Notes under the pieces: generated by a model
What the model was told of the DNA's origin: nothing
Seen by the model: only the letters and a program-made list of their open reading frames with translations
The model's database searches: none
Origin: Mangrovibacter yixingensis
GTDB taxonomy: Bacteria; Pseudomonadota; Gammaproteobacteria; Enterobacterales; Enterobacteriaceae
Assembly: GCF_020523985.1 (NCBI RefSeq)
Contig: NZ_JAIVKM010000001.1
Coordinates: 1,798,001 to 1,862,000 of the forward strand
Direction: 5' to 3'
DNA: 64,000 nucleotides
Part shown: in pieces, positions 1-7,293 of the stretch
Layout: each line of letters begins with the position of its first letter
Position numbering within the stretch: position 1 is the first letter of the stretch
Position numbers and translations under genes: made by a program

Positions 1-3
1 ATC

Positions 4-45
4 AAAACAGTGTTGTTAAAACAATGTTGTTAAAACAATGGCGTT
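4..45. repeat. three tandem 14-bp repeats upstream of ftnB
   Basis: Three consecutive 14-bp units (4-17, 18-31, 32-45) read AAAACAGTGTTGTT, AAAACAATGTTGTT and AAAACAATGGCGTT. At each junction TTGTT-AA-AACAA forms a short inverted repeat, so the array resembles a set of phased operator half-sites. It lies about 110 bp before the ftnB start. Which protein would bind is unknown; the TGTTAA content recalls ArcA boxes, but the 14-bp period does not match the usual ArcA spacing. Confidence 0.6.
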
Positions 46-156
46 CAAAAAAAATCCAGTAAGAAATAGATTCTGGCTGATTATTAATCTGCTGCGTTTA
101 TTCAGTTTCTTCGTGAATTAAAAAATCACAGGTATCAGGAAAATAAGGATATTGTT

Positions 157-654
157 ATGGTCGTAATAGATATTGTTTCGAAGCTAAATGTACAAATGAA
201 CCGTGAGTTTTACTCGTCTAATCTGTATCTGCAATTGAGTGCATGGTGCGTTGAGCACAACCTGCACGACACGGCACATTTTCTGCGTACTCAGGCTCAA
301 GGTACAGTAACACTGATGATGCGTTTTTTTGATCACTTGAAAAAAATGGGGGAGAACCCGGTAGTGCAACCCATAGAAGGTGGGTTAACAACAGGATGCA
401 GTTCACTGCCTCTGTTGTTTGAAAAAATGTTGAGTGACTACCATTTTCGAGCCGAAAGCCTAAACCAACTTCAAGATGAAGCAACCAGTATCAATGATTT
501 ATCTACCCTTTTATTCTTGCAGCAAATTGAAGAAGTGCAACGCAAGGATGAAGCCTTGTTAATGAAAATGTTAGAGATGGTTCGCGAAGCAGATGCATCA
601 GGAATGTGCCTCAGGCAAACCGACCATATTCTGGCAAAGGCGGTAATGGCCTGA
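157..654 (+). CDS. ftnB: Ferritin-like protein FtnB
   Basis: A 165-residue four-helix-bundle ferritin of the FtnB type, expected to form a cytoplasmic 24-mer shell. The N-terminal part (KLNVQMNREFYSSNLYLQLS) aligns directly with E. coli FtnB. Glu17 is present, but the positions that are Glu50 and His53 in FtnA are Thr50 and Leu53 here, so a canonical A/B ferroxidase site cannot form; the same loss is known in E. coli FtnB. In Salmonella FtnB has been linked to iron handling for Fe-S cluster repair. The start is supported by AAGGA seven bases before the ATG. It converges on yecJ, as in E. coli. Confidence 0.95.
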   Translation: MVVIDIVSKLNVQMNREFYSSNLYLQLSAWCVEHNLHDTAHFLRTQAQGTVTLMMRFFDHLKKMGENPVVQPIEGGLTTGCSSLPLLFEKMLSDYHFRAESLNQLQDEATSINDLSTLLFLQQIEEVQRKDEALLMKMLEMVREADASGMCLRQTDHILAKAVMA

Positions 655-718
655 ACTACCTGCAGCAACGTATTTAGCCACCCGCCACAAACAACCTGTG
701 TTATCTAACAGCCCTCAA

Positions 719-738
719 CCCCGGCAACTGCGCCGGGG
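719..738. terminator. hairpin between convergent ftnB and yecJ
   Basis: CCCCGGC and GCCGGGG arms (719-725, 732-738) enclose a six-base loop. A weak T-rich stretch follows on the plus strand. It probably serves as the ftnB terminator; the poor U tract keeps confidence low. Confidence 0.45.
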
Positions 739-763
739 TGGTTATTCTCCCGACCACAGCCTG

Positions 764-1012
764 TTAGTGGGCATCGTTTTGGTGGGAAAACTTCAGTTCA
801 ATCAACGCCACCGCTTTTTGTACCGCACGCAACGTCACCGGGTCAGCAGATGGGTGGCCAGCAAAATCAATTGAACGCAATTGTGTGGCCATTTTCTCGC
901 GTACTTCAACTGGTGCGATAACATCAATCACATCCAGTATTTGTTTGATGACTAACTGGCACGCGACCACATCAGAAACCAGTTCATCTTCCTGGCTAAA
1001 CGATCCGGACAT
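764..1012 (-). CDS. yecJ: YecJ family small protein (DUF2766)
   Basis: An 82-residue cytoplasmic protein of unknown function. Its core ([19 protein letters not shown], then [12 protein letters not shown]) matches E. coli YecJ almost residue for residue, and the length equals the family's (about 83). No signal peptide or membrane segment is visible. The start is supported by AGAGG upstream of the ATG. It stands alone, converging on ftnB and divergent from the transporter gene at 1342, the same place it has in E. coli next to ftnB. Nothing in the sequence points to a function. Confidence 0.92.
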   Translation of the reverse strand: MSGSFSQEDELVSDVVACQLVIKQILDVIDVIAPVEVREKMATQLRSIDFAGHPSADPVTLRAVQKAVALIELKFSHQNDAH

Positions 1013-1341
1013 TGTTTTTTCCTCTTAAAAAACCTCATGGTACCTGGATACGCAGCAAAACGGTAGTTCAGAGCAGGAAAACCTTGTAAAGACGCGGCTC
1101 CGGTATGCATTTTCATGAAACAGATCTCTGAAAAGCGGGAGCAATATCCATATTGTTTATTCCCTAAATAGCTAAAGACAACCTCGCACAAATATATTGG
1201 AAATAAAAAAATTCTGCGTGCATCTCAAAATCATCATTTCTTTACGTAAAAAATGACCTTTAGTGACCACCTTCACGTTTCAATACAAATATTCAAATTA
1301 TAAGAACCGCAATACCTAAAAATATGAAACAGAGGTTCAAA
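1013..1341. promoter_or_regulatory. divergent yecJ / transporter control region
   Basis: A 329-bp non-coding stretch. A CRP-like palindrome, AGTGA-N6-TCACG, lies at 1262-1277. A TTATAA -10-like box at 1298-1303 would place this site near -41.5, the class II activator position. This is a reading of the sequence by eye only. No other gene-like open frame with a ribosome site was seen. Confidence 0.35.
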
Positions 1342-2931
1342 ATGATTTCTGGTAATACTTCTCCCCTCAATACTGCGGGGCAGCGGCAGATCAGTTTACG
1401 GCACCAACTGGCTTACGGTGGGGGAAACTTACTCGGTAGTGGCGCACTGGCAATAAGCGGTGCATGGTTACTTTATTTCTACACAACATTTTGTGGGCTA
1501 ACCCTTATTCAGGCTGCATTTATCTTTTCTGTTGCCAGCATTATTGATGCTATCAGTAACCCGTTAATGGGGTATTTAACCGATAATTTTTCACAGACAA
1601 AATTAGGTAAACGCTTTGGTCGCCGCCGTTTCTTCTTAATGCTCGGGGCACCATTAATGATGTTTTACCCACTTCTCTGGGTAGATGGATTCGGCTTTTG
1701 GTATTACCTTGTCACTTATGTCACCTTTGAGCTTATCTACACCTCTGTCATGGTGCCTTATGAAACGCTGGCAACCGAAATGACGGACAGTTTCACATTG
1801 CGTTCAAAATTGACCGGGTACAAAGCCATTTTCGGTAAACTGGCGAACTTTCTGGCCGCATTCATTCCTGGCCAATACATACTCATTTTTGGCAAAGACT
1901 CTGCCCAACCCTTTTTCCTGACTGGCCTGACTTACGGGGTTATTTTGTTTGTTGCCATTGGTTGCCTGTATACCAGCACCTGGGAAAAAAGTAGCCACAC
2001 ACAACAAGACAACACAAACACCAAACCGCGTACAGTAACCGGTACACTGTTGTCACTGGCAAAGGATATGTCTTCAACGTTTCATTTGCGTGTTTTCCGT
2101 AAACACCTTGGCATGTATCTGTGTGGGTTTGGTGCTGAGTGGCTGTTCGCATCAATATTCACCTACTTCGTGATTTTTGTATTGCAACATGATCCTGCAA
2201 TGGTCGCCGGGCTCAATAGCCTGAACTCCATTCTGCAGCTCTTCTCAACCGCCATTTTTATTGGTGTGTGCGTTAAATTTGGTTTCAGCCGCCCATACAT
2301 GATGGCACTGAGCGTAGTTATGGTTGCCGTGCTGTTTTATACCGCATTGTGGTTCTTCCACTTACCGGTGCATAGTGCAACTATCCTGATGTTCGCCATT
2401 ACGGTGCTGTTTGGGCTGGGTACCGGCGGCGTTTATTACATTCCATGGACGGTTTACACCTTTCTGGCCGATGTCGATGAGGTTTTCACAGGCCGCCGCC
2501 GCGAAGGAATTTATGCAGGTGCAATGACATTTGCAGGTAAGATTCTGCGTTCCGTAATTGTGTTCGTGATGGGCGCTATCCTGAGCTTCTACGGATTCCA
2601 GTCCAAAGCCCATACTCAGCCAGAAAGCGCAGTGACCGCCATCGCTGTCGTGTTTTGCGTAGGTGTAATTATTCTGGCCCTTGCTGCGATTGTATTCAGC
2701 AGCCAGATGAAACTTAACCGGCGGACACATCTGGTAGTATTAGAAGAAGTTAGCCGTGTTAAAGCTGGCGGGAAACTAGAGGATATTAGCCCTGAAGCGC
2801 GGAAAACCATTGAAGAGCTTGTTGGTCACCCTTATGAAACCTGCTGGGGCAACAGCAAACTTTTCAGTAAAGCCAGACCTGATTCAGAAGGTGCTACAGC
2901 CGTAACGGCGGTTGCCTCGCAACGCCAATAA
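1342..2931 (+). CDS. MFS/GPH-type sugar transporter
   Basis: A roughly 529-residue polytopic inner-membrane protein of the glycoside-pentoside-hexuronide (MFS_2, MelB-like) cation symporter group. Features seen: many hydrophobic helices, a conserved early loop (IDAISNPLMGYLTDN followed by GKRFGRRRFF), and a central hydrophilic loop near residues 215-235. The C-terminal tail after residue 460 is unusually long and charged. The ATG at 1342 is chosen over the one at 1324 because AGAGG sits six bases before it. The gene is single, between yecJ and azuC, and absent from this place in E. coli. The substrate cannot be told; a sugar or glycoside taken up with Na+ or H+ is the family expectation. Confidence 0.8.
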   Translation: MISGNTSPLNTAGQRQISLRHQLAYGGGNLLGSGALAISGAWLLYFYTTFCGLTLIQAAFIFSVASIIDAISNPLMGYLTDNFSQTKLGKRFGRRRFFLMLGAPLMMFYPLLWVDGFGFWYYLVTYVTFELIYTSVMVPYETLATEMTDSFTLRSKLTGYKAIFGKLANFLAAFIPGQYILIFGKDSAQPFFLTGLTYGVILFVAIGCLYTSTWEKSSHTQQDNTNTKPRTVTGTLLSLAKDMSSTFHLRVFRKHLGMYLCGFGAEWLFASIFTYFVIFVLQHDPAMVAGLNSLNSILQLFSTAIFIGVCVKFGFSRPYMMALSVVMVAVLFYTALWFFHLPVHSATILMFAITVLFGLGTGGVYYIPWTVYTFLADVDEVFTGRRREGIYAGAMTFAGKILRSVIVFVMGAILSFYGFQSKAHTQPESAVTAIAVVFCVGVIILALAAIVFSSQMKLNRRTHLVVLEEVSRVKAGGKLEDISPEARKTIEELVGHPYETCWGNSKLFSKARPDSEGATAVTAVASQRQ

Positions 2932-2954
2932 CGTTGCCTGTTGAACACTGGATA

Positions 2955-2991
2955 TAAAAAAACCTGCTTCATGGTGGAGCAGGTTTTTTTT
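2955..2991. terminator. bidirectional intrinsic terminator (transporter / AzuCR)
   Basis: AACCTGCT and AGCAGGTT arms (2961-2968, 2978-2985) are flanked by an A-run on the left and a T-run on the right. The hairpin can therefore stop both the plus-strand transporter message and the minus-strand azuC transcript, whose stop codon lies at its edge. Confidence 0.88.
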
Positions 2992-2992
2992 A

Positions 2993-3076
2993 TCAAAACA
3001 TTGAGCCCGGCGGGACGTCTTTAAATGTTTTGCAGTAGTTTTCAAACATGCTTTTCAAAATGCGACGCAGTTTCAT
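2993..3076 (-). CDS. azuC: Small membrane-associated protein AzuC
   Basis: A 27-residue protein, MKLRRILKSMFENYCK followed by TFKDVPPGSMF. It differs from E. coli AzuC (28 residues) at only a few positions and lacks its last residue. The first half can form a basic amphipathic helix, fitting the peripheral inner-membrane location reported for AzuC. GAGG lies seven bases before the ATG. In E. coli AzuC is induced by stress and repressed by CRP, and it interacts with aerobic glycerol-3-phosphate dehydrogenase. The gene is too short for a standard ORF cutoff, but conservation of the whole reading frame, ribosome site, terminator and gene order makes the call firm. Confidence 0.93.
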   Translation of the reverse strand: MKLRRILKSMFENYCKTFKDVPPGSMF

Positions 3077-3122
3077 GGTCAAACCTCATGTATGTTATGC
3101 AGGTGTTGCTCAACTGAGGTAT

Positions 3123-3172
3123 ATAATATGACCTTCATCACAAAAATCAACCAATTTGTGAGCTGTATCGCA
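3123..3172 (-). promoter_or_regulatory. azuC promoter with two CRP-like sites
   Basis: The minus strand carries TTGATT and TATTAT separated by 16 bp. One CRP-like palindrome (TGTGA-N6-TCATA, 3127-3142) lies across the spacer and -10 box. A second (TGCGA-N6-TCACA, 3157-3172) lies just upstream, 30 bp centre to centre. A CRP site covering the core promoter would repress, in line with the known CRP repression of azuC in E. coli. Confidence 0.6.
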
Positions 3173-3553
3173 AAAAAAATTTGGTATCTTTAAAATTTTG
3201 TTAATAAGAAAGGCCTTGTAACACTCCCCCTCATCTCTCATACATTTTACCCGGCTCTGCATAATGACGTACTGTAAGGCATGACAAATACCCCAATAAA
3301 ACCAGCAGTTACGGTGGATTTTGGTATCCGTTTGTACATAAGAACTCACTGTTTTTCCCCCTGATAAGTTTTCCCGGGATCCCGTACAAGGAGGAGAATT
3401 TAATGAAAGGGATGATTAGCCATCACAATACGCGCTAAGGAAGTGAGCCGGGCCCGTTCAACTAACAACAGTCTGGTGAGGGTAAACCAGCAACATGCTG
3501 AGGTGTATCGAACCCTGAACCATAGAGCAATCTTACCAGCAGGCCAGCATGAT
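3173..3553. other. intergenic stretch, no gene seen
   Basis: This stretch lies between the azuC promoter and the terminator of the isomerase gene. Open frames here lack ribosome sites and any resemblance to known proteins. No hairpin or repeat stands out before 3540. Confidence 0.5.
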
Positions 3554-3580
3554 GAAAAAAAGGCCAGCATGCGCTGGCCT
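3554..3580 (-). terminator. intrinsic terminator of the RpiB-family gene
   Basis: Minus-strand stem AGGCCAGC/GCTGGCCT with a four-base loop (3561-3580) is followed by seven U (3560-3554). It lies 22 bp after the stop codon at 3603. A partial extra copy of the arm (GGCCAGCATGATG) sits at 3542-3554. Confidence 0.9.
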
Positions 3581-3602
3581 GTGGAAATGATTGTTTTGTT
3601 GA

Positions 3603-4238
3603 TTAGCCAAGAACTTCGCGAACAAACGCTTCAATTTCTTTATCCTGGCAGTGTTCGAAGAAACACTTCTGGAAACGTTCACCAGACACAGCCGTTTTAA
3701 CCAGTTCACGGTCAACCGCACGCAAACCTTCCAGGTAATCTTTAACCAAAGCCCCTTTCACCTGGTTCAGAATGCCAGCATTACGTACTTGCGGCTCTTT
3801 ACGCTCTGGCGGGTAACCTTCCCCGTTACGGCCAGTGAACGCCTTTTCAAAGATAAAGCGCACATTCAGCTCGGCACCCCAACCAAAACCTTTAGCAAAA
3901 GGTAAAGAGAGCGCATTACCATTGTTGATCTGAGCAAACAGGAAGGCATCTGCCGGGTCAATACAGTAACCGCAAACAACACCCGGGTGGATATTAAGTG
4001 ACATCAACGCGCCCTGGCCTGTGCCACAACCCGTTACAACGAAATCCACAGCTTTAGAATTCAGCAGCAGGCTTGCCATAATACCTAAGTGAATGTAGGT
4101 CAGGTGGTGGTCCTGCTCATCGCTCATACCCACGTTGAAAACTGACAGGCCTTTTTCATCTGCAACCGCGTTCAGCTCTTTAAGGACAACGGCATTCTTG
4201 CTTGCCTGACTGTTTTCCATCATCAGTGCAACTTTCAT
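3603..4238 (-). CDS. RpiB/LacA/LacB family sugar-phosphate isomerase
   Basis: A 211-residue cytoplasmic protein with an RpiB/LacAB-type fold. It begins MKVALMMENSQASKN and carries the family signature around TGCGTGQGALMSLN (the active-site Cys-containing loop) followed by HPGVVCGYCIDPADA. It is longer than RpiB itself (about 149 residues) and belongs to the 210-residue subgroup with an extra C-terminal domain; the aldose-ketose pair it interconverts is not known. The start at 4238 is preferred to upstream frames because AGGAGA lies just before it. The gene is monocistronic with its own strong terminator. No sugar kinase or PTS gene is adjacent, so context does not name the substrate. Confidence 0.8.
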   Translation of the reverse strand: MKVALMMENSQASKNAVVLKELNAVADEKGLSVFNVGMSDEQDHHLTYIHLGIMASLLLNSKAVDFVVTGCGTGQGALMSLNIHPGVVCGYCIDPADAFLFAQINNGNALSLPFAKGFGWGAELNVRFIFEKAFTGRNGEGYPPERKEPQVRNAGILNQVKGALVKDYLEGLRAVDRELVKTAVSGERFQKCFFEHCQDKEIEAFVREVLG

Positions 4239-4618
4239 TCTATTCTCTCCTGAATCGTAGCGTGGTTTACCCACCAGATTTGCGACTTGATGTACTAACA
4301 ATACTACCACGCGAACATACTTTCAAATTTAATGAAAACTTGTTTTAAAAATTACAGTCTGGTTCACAGTTTACTTTTGAACTCTCGCATGCGCTGTTGT
4401 TTGCTCAACGTTCAATGCCCGTTATTTGGCATAAAAATGTATTGTCTGCTGTAACACTGTTATGGGGAAACAAACGAAACAACCAGGAATCTGTGCACTG
4501 TTTCAGCCCCCCAAACTTCACTAATTATGTAACAGCAACCGCCTTTCTCCCTTTATTCTGCCGATTGCTCTTGCTGTATATCTCCTACAATCACATTTAT
4601 TTGTCGCAGGCATTCAGT
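4239..4618. promoter_or_regulatory. divergent isomerase / yecR control region
   Basis: A 380-bp AT-rich non-coding region. A GCCGATTG octamer at 4560-4567 matches the -10 half of a sigma-28 promoter in front of yecR, but no TAAA -35 is found at the right distance. The inverted-repeat-like GTACTAACAATACTAC near 4292-4307 could be an operator for the isomerase gene. Confidence 0.35.
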
Positions 4619-4951
4619 ATGAGAAGAATAGTTATTGCGGTTTTATGCGCTTTAGTAGCGAGTTGCACAATTACTAAAACACCAGAATTTGTTGGTGGTG
4701 ACCGCACCAGTGGTGTAGTGCGCCTTGCCTATGACTTGCCACCATTACAAAACGCCAGGGTAGACCAGTACATGGCACAGAATAATGCCAACCGTGCCTG
4801 CCAGGCCTGGGGGTACGCCACGGCTCAGTCATTTGGCGACCCCATTACCACTTGTACCACAACCAGTGCATCAGAGTGCCTGAACGAGCAAGTGACCACT
4901 TCCTGGTTGTGCCAGGGGCAATTGATTCATAGTAGTACAGCGGGCTATTAA
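4619..4951 (+). CDS. yecR: Lipoprotein YecR
   Basis: A 110-residue predicted outer-envelope lipoprotein. The first 17 residues (MRRIVIAVLCALVASC) form a signal peptide ending in a lipobox with Cys16. The mature part holds several cysteines in the C-terminal half (ACQAWGYATAQSFGDPITTC, then SECLNEQVTTSWLCQG), typical of YecR. The start is set by the signal peptide; longer upstream frames would bury it. In E. coli yecR belongs to the flagellar (FlhDC/FliA) regulon but its function is unknown. Position between azuC and ftnA matches E. coli, although an EAL gene, trkG and a two-component pair are now inserted before ftnA. Confidence 0.87.
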   Translation: MRRIVIAVLCALVASCTITKTPEFVGGDRTSGVVRLAYDLPPLQNARVDQYMAQNNANRACQAWGYATAQSFGDPITTCTTTSASECLNEQVTTSWLCQGQLIHSSTAGY

Positions 4952-4980
4952 TTAAGGCTTTCGATACGGGCAATACGGTG

Positions 4981-5014
4981 TGGCTAAGGCAACACAATTT
5001 TGTTGTTTTAGCCA
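4981..5014 (+). terminator. long inverted repeat after yecR
   Basis: A 14-bp imperfect stem (TGGCTAAGGCAACA against TGTTGTTTTAGCCA, 12 of 14 paired) with a six-base loop lies 30 bp after the yecR stop. No clean U tract follows, so it may be a weak terminator or an mRNA end structure. Confidence 0.5.
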
Positions 5015-5218
5015 TACTTTAAGCAGCATACCTCCATGCTTCACCTGTGGGGATAGTACTGCTTCAAGTCTCTTTTTTTTGTTCATTATTGTGCACCCTG
5101 CAGGCAGGTTTTTCGCACGAACTTCTATACTTGAACCTGTCCAGGGATGTCGTTTTCAGGTCAACTGACATTACAAATATCATTATGTTACAAGCCAAGT
5201 TATGGCCCGGATAACGAC

Positions 5219-7153
5219 ATGAATGAAGATAATGAACGCCAGAAACTCTACTTACGTGAAGGGAATATACTACTTTATGGCAATGCTTTTAACGGCCTTG
5301 CTATCAGTGGGTTAGCAGCAATCACGCTGTCACTAAGCTTTCTCACACCGGAAAACCGTGCAGGTAAAATCACCTGGCTTGCCATAATGCTGGTTATTCT
5401 GGTTTTGCGCTGTACAGATATTTTTATCTGGCGGCGCCTTTCCAGTGTGGAGCAGGGTAAAGGCCGCTACCACCGGCGATTCAGTATTGGGGCATTAATC
5501 ACTGCAGCCGTTTGGTCTGCTTACAGCTTGTTTTTCTACCCTTCTTTTAGCCCGGAAGAGTTCACTTGCGTGGTGGTTATTTTATCCGCCATGGCTGCTG
5601 GAGCCACCTGTATCTTGTCCGGACACCCATTACTGGCGTCCCTGTATTCCTGCATAATGTTACTCCCCTGCTCTTTTATTCTTTTACTACTTTCAGAAAG
5701 TTACAAAGTCCATTTGGGTATCCTTGGTATTTTCTTCACGCTGGCGATGGTGTTTTCATCACTCACTGTATCCCGCTATATTCGCAACGCTATTTTCCTG
5801 AAGTACAAAAACCTCACCATGCTGGAGCATATGGAAGATCTGGTACGGCAGCGCACTCAGGATTTATACAAACTCTCAAGGATGGACCCACTGACTGGCT
5901 TGTATAACCGCTCCACTTTTTTGGAACAGGCAAACCAGTTAACCGACCAGTTCCACCAGCAGCATATCAATGGCTACAGTGTTTTTTTTATCGAACTGGA
6001 TAGTTTTAAACACATTAACGATACACTTGGGCACACTTATGGCGACGCGCTCCTGCGTAAATTCAGTGCAAGATTGCGCGAATTTTCTGATGACAACACC
6101 TGGTTTTGCCGTTGGGGCGGAAATGAATTTATCTTTGCCACCGCACTCACAGACCCGGGTGAATTATATTGGGTAGCAGATGCCATGCTGGTGCGTTTTG
6201 GTATGCCTTATCGCATCGATGAACAACAAGTGTCCCCCCGTTCAACCATTGGCATCGCAATCTGCCCTGAACATGGCGATAACTTGAATAAACTGATTCA
6301 ACTGGCGGACATTGCGATGTATGCGCAAAAAGACCAGGTTCATGAACGTATCGCTTTTTATAACAAGGAACTGGAGCACAGCCTGCTGCGCCGTACTATG
6401 CTACTTGAAGCGTTACGTTCAGCTCTGGCAGCCAGGGCATTTAGCCTGGTTCTTCAACCTATTGTCAGTGCAAGCAGCCAGCGGATTGCTGGTTTTGAGG
6501 TTCTGTTACGCTGGCAACACAATGGCGAAAATATTTCACCGGTAGAATTCATTCCACTCGCAGAACAAAGTGGTCTGATTGTCCCTATCGGCTATTGGGT
6601 ACTGGAAAATGCCTGCAAAATACTGACCGAAATGCCACACACAACAGCGACTCTCTCGGTCAATGTTTCCGTTATCCAAATGCAGGACACACAATTTGTC
6701 GATACCGTGGCCCAGGTGTTGCGTGAACATAAAATCCCTCCCGGACGCCTTCACCTGGAGGTAACTGAGACCTTCTTTCACCAGGAACAGTACGGTGTAA
6801 AAGAAACGATCAGCCGGTTGCGATTGTTGGGCGTAAAAATTTCTATTGATGATTTTGGGACGGGTTACTCAAGCCTTTCCGTCATTCAAAATCTGAATAT
6901 TGATTATGTAAAAATTGACCGCGCCTTTGTTGCCAATATCTTCGATAAGGGGCAGTCGATTATTTCGGCAGTGATGACCATTGCCCAGGGGCTTCATTTT
7001 CAGGTGGTGGCTGAAGGAGTGGAAACACCGGAACAGGCAGCTCAACTGGCCAAATTCGGTATTCATTTTATGCAAGGCTATTACTTCAGCAAACCACTTC
7101 CTCCGGAACAAGCACTGGCATTATTACCCCAAAAAAGACTGGATAGTGCCTGA
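5219..7153 (+). CDS. Membrane GGDEF-EAL cyclic-di-GMP protein
   Basis: A 644-residue inner-membrane protein. About six hydrophobic segments (residues 20-190) form an unnamed sensory input. A GGDEF domain (about 215-375) follows, then an EAL domain (about 395-635). The diguanylate cyclase signature is GGNEF (300-304), not GGDEF/GGEEF, and no RxxD inhibitory site precedes it. The EAL domain looks intact: EVLLRW (427-432), a DDFGTGYSSL motif (544-553), KIDRAF and VAEGVET. The likely net activity is phosphodiesterase, with the GGDEF half regulatory or weak. ATG 5219 is chosen because the next upstream ATG (5147) adds a stretch unlike a membrane N terminus; neither has a good ribosome site. It lies beside flagellar-regulon yecR. 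Confidence 0.85.
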   Translation: MNEDNERQKLYLREGNILLYGNAFNGLAISGLAAITLSLSFLTPENRAGKITWLAIMLVILVLRCTDIFIWRRLSSVEQGKGRYHRRFSIGALITAAVWSAYSLFFYPSFSPEEFTCVVVILSAMAAGATCILSGHPLLASLYSCIMLLPCSFILLLLSESYKVHLGILGIFFTLAMVFSSLTVSRYIRNAIFLKYKNLTMLEHMEDLVRQRTQDLYKLSRMDPLTGLYNRSTFLEQANQLTDQFHQQHINGYSVFFIELDSFKHINDTLGHTYGDALLRKFSARLREFSDDNTWFCRWGGNEFIFATALTDPGELYWVADAMLVRFGMPYRIDEQQVSPRSTIGIAICPEHGDNLNKLIQLADIAMYAQKDQVHERIAFYNKELEHSLLRRTMLLEALRSALAARAFSLVLQPIVSASSQRIAGFEVLLRWQHNGENISPVEFIPLAEQSGLIVPIGYWVLENACKILTEMPHTTATLSVNVSVIQMQDTQFVDTVAQVLREHKIPPGRLHLEVTETFFHQEQYGVKETISRLRLLGVKISIDDFGTGYSSLSVIQNLNIDYVKIDRAFVANIFDKGQSIISAVMTIAQGLHFQVVAEGVETPEQAAQLAKFGIHFMQGYYFSKPLPPEQALALLPQKRLDSA

Positions 7154-7210
7154 CAGATATTGTTGATTTGGTGAGCAGACGCGCTGCAAGGGCATGTTGA
7201 GGAGCAGATT

Positions 7211-7226
7211 TGTGTTATATTTCACA
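7211..7226. promoter_or_regulatory. CRP-like site upstream of trkG
   Basis: TGTGT-TATATT-TCACA, nine of ten conserved positions of the CRP palindrome, centred 75 bp before the trkG start. No convincing -10 box was placed, so its effect is undetermined. Confidence 0.4.
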
Positions 7227-7293
7227 TTCTTTATTGTCAGCGTTATTGGCTTTACTTCCCGAATGACGCGCTGTTTTATGGCATGACGCAGCT

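Larger units (their letters stand above)
2955..3115 (-). ncRNA. azuCR: AzuCR dual-function RNA
   Basis: The transcript is predicted from a minus-strand promoter (-35 TTGATT, 3150-3145; -10 TATTAT, 3128-3123) to the shared terminator, giving about 160 nt. This is close to the size of E. coli AzuCR, which both encodes AzuC and base-pairs with target mRNAs in carbon metabolism, with the protein affecting GlpD. The gene order ftnB-yecJ-azuC-yecR is the same as in E. coli. Transcript ends are inferred, and the base-pairing part was not tested against targets. Confidence 0.7.

Noticed and set aside
3110-3349. 79-codon minus-strand frame upstream of azuC
   Set aside because: It covers the azuC promoter and CRP-like sites and has no ribosome site. 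Its composition does not look coding.
4560-4567. GCCGATTG as sigma-28 promoter of yecR
   Set aside because: The -10 half fits, but there is no TAAA-type -35 at 11-bp spacing, so it is not called as a separate promoter.
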